From positions 1 through 28,754 of the forward strand of contig DAHXLU010000102.1 of NCBI GenBank assembly GCA_027365835.1: 28,754 nucleotides of DNA, given 5' to 3'. The DNA is from JAJZMA01 sp021850405. GTDB lineage: Bacteria; Chloroflexota; Dormibacteria; Aeolococcales; Aeolococcaceae. Both the position numbers and the translations under genes were made by a program. The notes under the pieces were generated by a model. It did no database searches. It had not been told where the DNA came from and worked only from the letters and a program-made list of their open reading frames with translations. The stretch's first letter is position 1. Every line of letters begins with the position of its first letter. Positions 24,051 to 28,754 of this stretch are shown piece after piece.

Positions 24051-25253
24051 ATGGGCAGATCCGCAGAAGAGATACTCGAAGCAGCAAGGGATGACGACCA
24101 GTACGCATCATCCCTGGCAAAGCAGCAGTACGATGCGGTGACCGGTCCCATGAGAGAGGAACTAAGGGAGATGGCGGGCCCTGAGGGACGAGGCGCACAG
24201 CTGCGCAGGCTTGCCCAGCTGCTGGCGCTGGCCGTTCCTGCAGGAACCGAATGCTCTGTGGAAGGCGTTACCTATGCCGTCAGGGAGTGGAAATTTGGCC
24301 CCTACCGCTACCGGATCCTTTTGCAGGACGGCAAGGCGGCCGGTGATCTGGGCGACGGAGTTGCCTCCCTTGCAGGGCTCCACCGGTTCGGTGAGCACTG
24401 CGATGCACTGGTGGATGCCTTTACGGCCAGGGCCGTAAAGGCTGCAAATCAGGAGCTACGCCGCCCAGCTCTGGCATTGCTGACCCTTCTTGGGCAGCCT
24501 GTTCCTGACCCAGTCATAGCTCCCTCGGGCCCAGACTGCGTTGCAAACACTGTGAGCCAGGCGCTGGCCGATCTGGGGTGGCAGTCCGACACTGCTGACC
24601 CGTATTACCCCCCAGATGGAAAGACGCTACAGATCATGGGGTTCCTGTCAGAAATAGAGAAAATCATGTGTGGGACCAGCACTATTCAGAAGCACTTTGC
24701 ATTTCCACTGGGATATTTGCGTGAGTCCACGGCGCACAGTTCAACACTGCGCATTCCCTGTCTTGCCGATGAGCTTGGGGAGCTCAGGAAACGGTTCCGG
24801 CAGTGCGGCAGCACACCTGTAACGCTGCCCAGCACAGTGCCAGAAGAGCAGTTCAATGCAAGACTGGAACAGAGGGTTGCCATGCTCGCACGGGTCAATG
24901 CTGTGGGGGAACAGAATCGCTCGCTCGTACAGCGTGCGCTTGGTGAACTGGAAACACAACTACGTGGCTCAGGACAGCTCCCGGTGAAACAGACCACAAC
25001 CCATGGCGAGCTGATAGTCGAAATGACTGGTGAAGCAATGTGTGTAAGGCTCGGTAGAGCTGTTGTAGCTGGTCCGGTACGTGGGTGGCGCCAGCGCAGG
25101 GCCACTACTGCCGAACTTGCCACCTGCCTCTTCCTGCTTCAGGACGCTGCTGTAGGCTGCAGCCTCGCGGCAGCCGAGCACTCAACGAGGCAGAACGCCG
25201 CCCAGCTAGCGTCCGGCACCATATTGAAGGACACCCACCTTCGCCTTGGCTGA
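24051..25253 (+). CDS. unknown protein, first of two tandem paralogues
   Basis: I do not recognise this family. The protein (400 aa) has no signal peptide or membrane segment and looks mostly alpha-helical. It shares, over its whole length, roughly half its residues with the product of the next gene. Shared blocks are SAxxIxxxARDDxxY near the start, LRRxAQLLALAVPxGT (about 49-65), FGPYRYR/YGPYRYR, HRF-x-EHCDAxVDAFT, ELRRPALALLxLLGQ, DCVAN, CGTS and, near the end, VRLGxAV followed by GWR and LLQDAAVGxSL. AAGGTG, spacer five, precedes the ATG at 24051, and an in-frame TAA at 24039 rules out an earlier start. It follows the pspA terminator, so it probably has its own promoter. Confidence 0.85.
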   Translation: MGRSAEEILEAARDDDQYASSLAKQQYDAVTGPMREELREMAGPEGRGAQLRRLAQLLALAVPAGTECSVEGVTYAVREWKFGPYRYRILLQDGKAAGDLGDGVASLAGLHRFGEHCDALVDAFTARAVKAANQELRRPALALLTLLGQPVPDPVIAPSGPDCVANTVSQALADLGWQSDTADPYYPPDGKTLQIMGFLSEIEKIMCGTSTIQKHFAFPLGYLRESTAHSSTLRIPCLADELGELRKRFRQCGSTPVTLPSTVPEEQFNARLEQRVAMLARVNAVGEQNRSLVQRALGELETQLRGSGQLPVKQTTTHGELIVEMTGEAMCVRLGRAVVAGPVRGWRQRRATTAELATCLFLLQDAAVGCSLAAAEHSTRQNAAQLASGTILKDTHLRLG

Positions 25254-25332
25254 CCAGTGCGGGGAGACTCGCCATTGAGCCTACTGGACCATGAAGCCGA
25301 AGCAGGGCTGCAACTCCCATGAGCGTGGGCCA

Positions 25333-25347
25333 AGGGACAAAGTCCCT
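25333..25347. terminator. short hairpin between the two paralogues
   Basis: AGGGAC-AAA-GTCCCT is a perfect six-base stem with a three-base loop, 79 bases after the first paralogue. There is no T-tract. It may stabilise or weakly terminate the upstream message. A CATAAT at 25366-25371, which could be a -10 element for the second gene, follows closely, but no -35 is apparent. Confidence 0.3.
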
Positions 25348-25396
25348 AGAACGGTTAGCCCCGGGCATAATCGCTTAACGTTCACATGTTCTGCTC

Positions 25397-25421
25397 CATT
25401 GTCTGTGTAGTGTCCGCTCAG
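25397..25421 (+). repeat. upstream block shared with the first paralogous gene
   Basis: This is the second copy of the 25-base block (CATTGTCT...TCAG) found at 24008-24032, again 43 bases before the homologous ATG. In this copy the block happens to be open in frame with the gene from an ATG at 25386; in the other copy a stop interrupts that frame. This argues that the block is non-coding. Confidence 0.6.
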
Positions 25422-25439
25422 GCTCAACAGAATCAATCC

Positions 25440-26639
25440 ATGAGCAAATCTGCCCAGGATATTGTGGATGATGCCAGGGATGATGAGATATACGTCTCTG
25501 CACTGGCCCAGCAGCACTACAATGCGGCGGCTCGCCCCCTGAGAGATGACCTTCAAAGTCTGGCAGGTGCAAGAGGACGTGGCGCCAGGCTGCGCAGGAT
25601 TGCGCAGCTACTCGCGCTGGCCGTCCCAACTGGAACAGCTGTGTCCGTAGGCGGCCTCAGCTACAGCATCAGGGCCTATGAATATGGCCCGTACAGATAC
25701 CGGGTACTTCAGGAAGGGGTTCAGCCCGTCGGCGATCTGGGCACAGGCATTGCCAGTCTCTCCCGCCTGCATCGCTTCAGCGAGCACTGCGATGCAGTTG
25801 TCGACGCATTTACCTCCGAGGCAGTAAAGCAGGCATATCCTGAACTGCGCCGTCCTGCCCTCGCCCTGCTTGCACTCCTGGGTCAGAAGCCTCCCAAAGG
25901 GGCCAACGCCCCCTCAGGAGCAGATTGCGTTGCCAACATTGTGATGCAGGCACTGGATGACCTGGAACAACAGTCAAGGGATGATGATCCGTACTCTGGA
26001 CCTGGTGCCTCGACCTTGCAGACAGCAGCATTTTTGGCAGTCATCGAAAAAGGATGGTGCGGGACCAGTGAGATAGACAACTCATGCAGGCAGGGACGAA
26101 TACAACTTGAACGGTTCGAGCAGGGCGGGGACGCTGGGCGGTCCCCCTTTGGTTTGCCGTATCTGGGCAGGGAACTGGGCCAGATCAGGGAGCGTTTCCT
26201 GCAGTATGGCTCCGCACCTGTCCATCTTCCTGCCAAAGCGCCCTCTGAAAAGGCCATTCCCAGCCTGGAAGAGAAGGTCGCCCTTCTTGGGAGGGTATAC
26301 GGGATGGGGGAACAAAACCGCTGGCTTGCACAGACTGCACTGGCCAAACTGGGGAATCAACTGTATGGTTGCGACCAGCTTCCACTTAGGCAACATACCC
26401 CCCAGGGAGACCTTGTGATTGAACTGAAAGGGACTGAACTGTATGTGCGACTGGGCAAAGCTGTCATCTGCGGCTCCGCCACCGGGTGGAGGGAACACCA
26501 CGCATGCACTACAGAGTTTGCTGCCTGTCTTGAGCTACTCCAGGATGCCGCAGTGGGCGCAAGCCTGAAAGTCAGGGAACAGTCGCTCACCCAAAAAGCC
26601 GCAGGGCTCAGCTCCGGGACACTGTCACTCCCTGGGTAA
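25440..26639 (+). CDS. unknown protein, second of two tandem paralogues
   Basis: This is the 399-aa paralogue of the preceding gene product, collinear along its full length, with function unknown. The N-terminus MSKSAQDIVDDARDDEIYVS aligns without gaps to MGRSAEEILEAARDDDQYAS, and both genes end with SGT followed by a short divergent tail. The main differences are in a central region (about 165-245), where this copy has DDPYSGPGASTLQ and a longer Gly/Arg-rich stretch before GLPYLGREL. The ATG at 25440 is chosen by alignment with the paralogue, though no good ribosome binding site precedes it. An ATG at 25386 would add 18 residues resembling a poor signal peptide (MFCSIVCVVSAQAQQ), which the paralogue cannot have. 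The left end of an insertion sequence lies 77 bases downstream. Confidence 0.84.
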   Translation: MSKSAQDIVDDARDDEIYVSALAQQHYNAAARPLRDDLQSLAGARGRGARLRRIAQLLALAVPTGTAVSVGGLSYSIRAYEYGPYRYRVLQEGVQPVGDLGTGIASLSRLHRFSEHCDAVVDAFTSEAVKQAYPELRRPALALLALLGQKPPKGANAPSGADCVANIVMQALDDLEQQSRDDDPYSGPGASTLQTAAFLAVIEKGWCGTSEIDNSCRQGRIQLERFEQGGDAGRSPFGLPYLGRELGQIRERFLQYGSAPVHLPAKAPSEKAIPSLEEKVALLGRVYGMGEQNRWLAQTALAKLGNQLYGCDQLPLRQHTPQGDLVIELKGTELYVRLGKAVICGSATGWREHHACTTEFAACLELLQDAAVGASLKVREQSLTQKAAGLSSGTLSLPG

Positions 26640-26715
26640 CTGGAGCCAACCTGTCCGGGCCCCTCTTCATTCAGTGCTAGACTGCCGGCACCCCACGACA
26701 GGCAGGATATCCGCC

Positions 26716-26737
26716 CTAGAAGGCTGGTTGACAAAGG
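26716..26737 (+). repeat. left terminal inverted repeat of the insertion sequence
   Basis: This repeat matches the right end at 19 of 22 positions, with differences at positions 6, 17 and 20 of the repeat. It lies 164 bases beyond the transposase stop codon and 77 bases after the second paralogous gene. Confidence 0.85.
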
Positions 26738-26900
26738 GGCTTTTGAGAGCGGACTGAGAGAATGCAGTTGCGTGGCAGTCCTCTGGATCGTCTTTTGGCG
26801 AGTTGGGATTTTTCTGGAATCTACCTGAGGAAAAGTGTGGCAGCAGGTGGTCAGACCGCTCTTGGCGCGTAGTGTGCGCCTGGAGTGGGAGCTGCTCCTC

Positions 26901-28559
26901 TCAGGAGTAACTCCACAGCCCTTGTTCTGTCCTTCCCACCCGTAAGGTTGCAAGCCTTGCAAGGTTGAATGCGGCAGCAAGCCATGCAAAGTCCTGTTCT
27001 ACCCGCTGTTGTCCCCTGACCCTGGCTCGCCGCCCTCCATGCTGGCGCCGCATGAGATGGCCCAGCTTTCTCTCCACCTTTGGTCGTGTCGCACGGTACC
27101 GTTCCTTCCACGCCGGATCCTGCTGTGCTTCCCGTGCCTGTGCCAGCTGTCGTTCATGTGCCCCTATCTGGATGCTGCGGCCTTCCCGGGATGTCGTACA
27201 CCATTGCCGCAGAGGACATCCTCGGCATACCGCCCCAAATCGTGCCACTCCCAGTTCAGGATGCTTCTCTCCACGCGTCACTGCCACAGTGACTCCATCT
27301 GGACAGATAACTGTATCGGTATCCAGCTCTATGACAAATGCGTCCTTGGTAAAAAAGCCGTTTCGGGCATGCGGCGGCTGTACCCGGGTCATTGCCTCCA
27401 CCCCTGCCTTCCCAAGCATGTCGAGCACAGGCCCAGTTCCGTAAGACGAATCGCCAAATACCGCTGTGGCGGAGATGGTACTGGTCGTGCTCCCTGCCTC
27501 TGCAGCACCGGGCACCGGGGCAGGTGTGTCGGGTGGCGTTGCCTCTGGCTCTTTCGGACGCTCGTCGAGGAGTTGCCCTGCCACAGAGGCATCTCCCGCA
27601 TTGCCCGCTGTGACTGTTGTTGCCGTGATGATCTCAGAGTCAGGGTCTATGGCAACATGCCCCTTGTAGCCGTCAAAACGATGTGCTGTTGTCTTGTGGC
27701 CATGACGCGTATCTTTGTCCACAGTGGAGATGATCCTGTCCCGTGCCACACGACGGGCAATACGGAACTTGCCATCCTGGTTCTCTTCCAGATCCTGCCC
27801 CATAACAGCAGCCAGCAGCTTTCCTGCCTCCTGGACCCGGGGTGGATACTCCTTTCCGTCGAGCACAAGCAGGCAGGCCCGGGCATCCCTTGCCAGCTGG
27901 TCAATGAGATCCATGCGTGCTCCGCTATCCTCCCAGTCGATCTGCGGCTTGGCATTGGATGCATAGGCATCCCCACTGGTGCATGCCCCACGCAGAGCAG
28001 GCTCCAGTGTCATGTCTGGCCCTTCTGCTGTCGCCAGAAAAAGCCCTCGCAGCGTTGAACGGATGAGGGTGACTGTGTCCATGGTCGCCACCGCGTCGTA
28101 CAGCGGTGTTGAGTCCAGAACCCGCTTCTCCCCGATGAGACCTGCCTGGCCTGCAACGTCGCGTACCACCTCAAATACACGGTTGGGGCGGGAGGATTCC
28201 CGCAACCTTGCCCTCATCCCCACCAGCACGCTATGGACAAACCGGTCTGGATCGCCCCCTTCGTAGCTCCCTACTCCGGCGGCGTACCGCCAGCGAACAT
28301 CATACGTATAGTGCTCTACCGCTTCCCGGTCTGACAGCCCCATGAGCTTCTGCAGCACCATGACTGTCGCCACGATGGAGGGCGGAACCGAGGGACGCCC
28401 TTTGGCACGGTACAGGTCAGCAAAGAACTCGTCAGGGAAGAGGGTATCCTTTTCCCTGTGCAGCAGCCCAAAGATGGAGTCGGGGCTTACATGCCCGTCA
28501 CAGAAGGTGGTCAGGACGTCAAACAGGTCGCCTTCAGCTGTTGCGGTTCCCAGACTCAT
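26901..28559 (-). CDS. IS1182-family-like DDE transposase
   Basis: This transposase (552 aa) appears intact. The N-terminal domain (FDVLTTFCDGHVSPDSIFGLL...PSIVATVMVLQKLMGLSDREAVEHYTYDVRWRYAAG) is the DUF772-type region of IS1182/IS5-group enzymes. Candidate catalytic residues are Asp in VLDSTPLYDAV, Asp in AVFGDSSYGTG and Glu in QQRVEQDFAWLAA. A Cys cluster, CRGCPLRQWC, near residue 460 is typical of the family and may bind zinc. A Pro/Thr-rich insert (about 345-370) interrupts the core. The ATG at 28559 has GGAG 11 bases upstream; a GTG at 28571 overlaps that site and is less likely. The stop at 26901 sits among short GGAG/CTCC hairpins. No frameshift is seen, so the element may be active. 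Confidence 0.92.
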   Translation of the reverse strand: MSLGTATAEGDLFDVLTTFCDGHVSPDSIFGLLHREKDTLFPDEFFADLYRAKGRPSVPPSIVATVMVLQKLMGLSDREAVEHYTYDVRWRYAAGVGSYEGGDPDRFVHSVLVGMRARLRESSRPNRVFEVVRDVAGQAGLIGEKRVLDSTPLYDAVATMDTVTLIRSTLRGLFLATAEGPDMTLEPALRGACTSGDAYASNAKPQIDWEDSGARMDLIDQLARDARACLLVLDGKEYPPRVQEAGKLLAAVMGQDLEENQDGKFRIARRVARDRIISTVDKDTRHGHKTTAHRFDGYKGHVAIDPDSEIITATTVTAGNAGDASVAGQLLDERPKEPEATPPDTPAPVPGAAEAGSTTSTISATAVFGDSSYGTGPVLDMLGKAGVEAMTRVQPPHARNGFFTKDAFVIELDTDTVICPDGVTVAVTRGEKHPELGVARFGAVCRGCPLRQWCTTSREGRSIQIGAHERQLAQAREAQQDPAWKERYRATRPKVERKLGHLMRRQHGGRRARVRGQQRVEQDFAWLAAAFNLARLATLRVGRTEQGLWSYS

Positions 28560-28573
28560 TGCACAGAACACTC

Positions 28574-28602
28574 CATATGGCAGGCACGTTCCTGCCTATA
28601 TG
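28574..28602. promoter_or_regulatory. hairpin over the transposase ribosome binding site
   Basis: CATAT-GGCAGG and CCTGCC-T-ATATG pair across a six-base loop (CACGTT), giving 11 pairs with one bulged base. The hairpin ends at the base where the GGAG ribosome binding site begins (28571-28574 on the minus strand). Insertion sequences often use such structures to block translation from outside transcripts. AT-rich DNA just beyond (TACAAT, TATAGG on the minus strand) probably holds the promoter. Confidence 0.5.
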
Positions 28603-28732
28603 AATTGTATTAAACCCATGACACCACTGGGAGAAAGAACAGCAAAACCGACTCTTTCACGCATCTATGGACAGCTCGCTCCACCATCTGCCACCAAATC
28701 CAGCACAGCGTGGTGGGCTTGAGTATTGCCAT

Positions 28733-28754
28733 CCATTTTCAACCAGCCATCTAG
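28733..28754 (-). repeat. right terminal inverted repeat of the insertion sequence
   Basis: Read inward from 28754 this is the partner of the left repeat. Its outer CTAG is the last four bases of the window, so the flanking DNA beyond the element is not present and the target duplication cannot be checked from this side. Confidence 0.85.

Larger units (their letters stand above)
26716..28754. mobile_element. complete IS1182-family-like insertion sequence
   Basis: The element of about 2.04 kb carries one transposase gene on the minus strand. Both ends match: the left end starts CTAGAAGGCTGGTTGA and the right end, read inward from 28754, starts CTAGATGGCTGGTTGA; over the first 22 bases 19 agree. 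The outermost CTAG is itself palindromic, so it could be part of the repeat or a duplicated four-base target. The window ends exactly at the outer edge of the right repeat. Confidence 0.85.

Noticed and set aside
25386..25439. Signal peptide (MFCSIVCVVSAQAQQ) on the second paralogue
   Set aside because: It lacks the usual positive N-terminus, and the first paralogue has an in-frame stop at the same place. The upstream block is conserved as DNA, so the extension is probably not translated.

Overview
The window looks like one end of a contig from a GC-rich bacterium of the Terrabacteria side of the tree. RNase Y, SpoVS, a miaB-mutS-mutL-miaA run and a PspA fused to a PspAA-type domain fit Chloroflexota best, with a Bacillota-related lineage as the alternative. 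This placement is inferred from gene content, not from a phylogeny. Most genes are intact, and minor start codons (GTG, TTG) are common. I found no tRNA, rRNA or CRISPR array.

Left part (1-5958), accessory: a patatin-like lipase; a small protein with a Cys/His-rich, probably zinc-binding centre; a convergent MFS exporter; and then a two-gene unit that overlaps by 17 bases. The first gene of that unit encodes a protein with a nuclease-like (PD-(D/E)xK style) domain resembling polymorphic-toxin nucleases. The second encodes a protein with an immunity-like N-terminal domain followed by pentapeptide repeats. I read these as a likely toxin/immunity pair, and it is the best candidate here for an undescribed system.

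Middle part (6155-22513), core information processing: a leftward operon rny-spoVS-miaB-mutS-mutL-miaA (RNA turnover, tRNA A37 modification, mismatch repair) stands back to back with a rightward series ftsK-yajQ-pgsA-cinA(C-terminal)-recA-recX (chromosome translocation, phospholipid synthesis, nucleotide salvage, recombination). A small DUF805 membrane protein lies inverted between cinA and recA. The same genes occur in a single direction in Bacillus subtilis, so this arrangement looks like an inversion of half of an old conserved neighbourhood. The recA leader carries a LexA-box-like sequence, three consecutive stem-loops and two good ribosome binding sites in frame.

Right part (22739-28754): a PspA/Vipp1-type membrane-stress protein with a fused PspAA domain and a strong terminator-like hairpin; then two tandem paralogous genes of about 400 codons each, which I do not recognise; and finally a complete IS1182-like insertion sequence. 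Its outer inverted repeat coincides with the last base of the window, which suggests the assembly broke at this repeated element.
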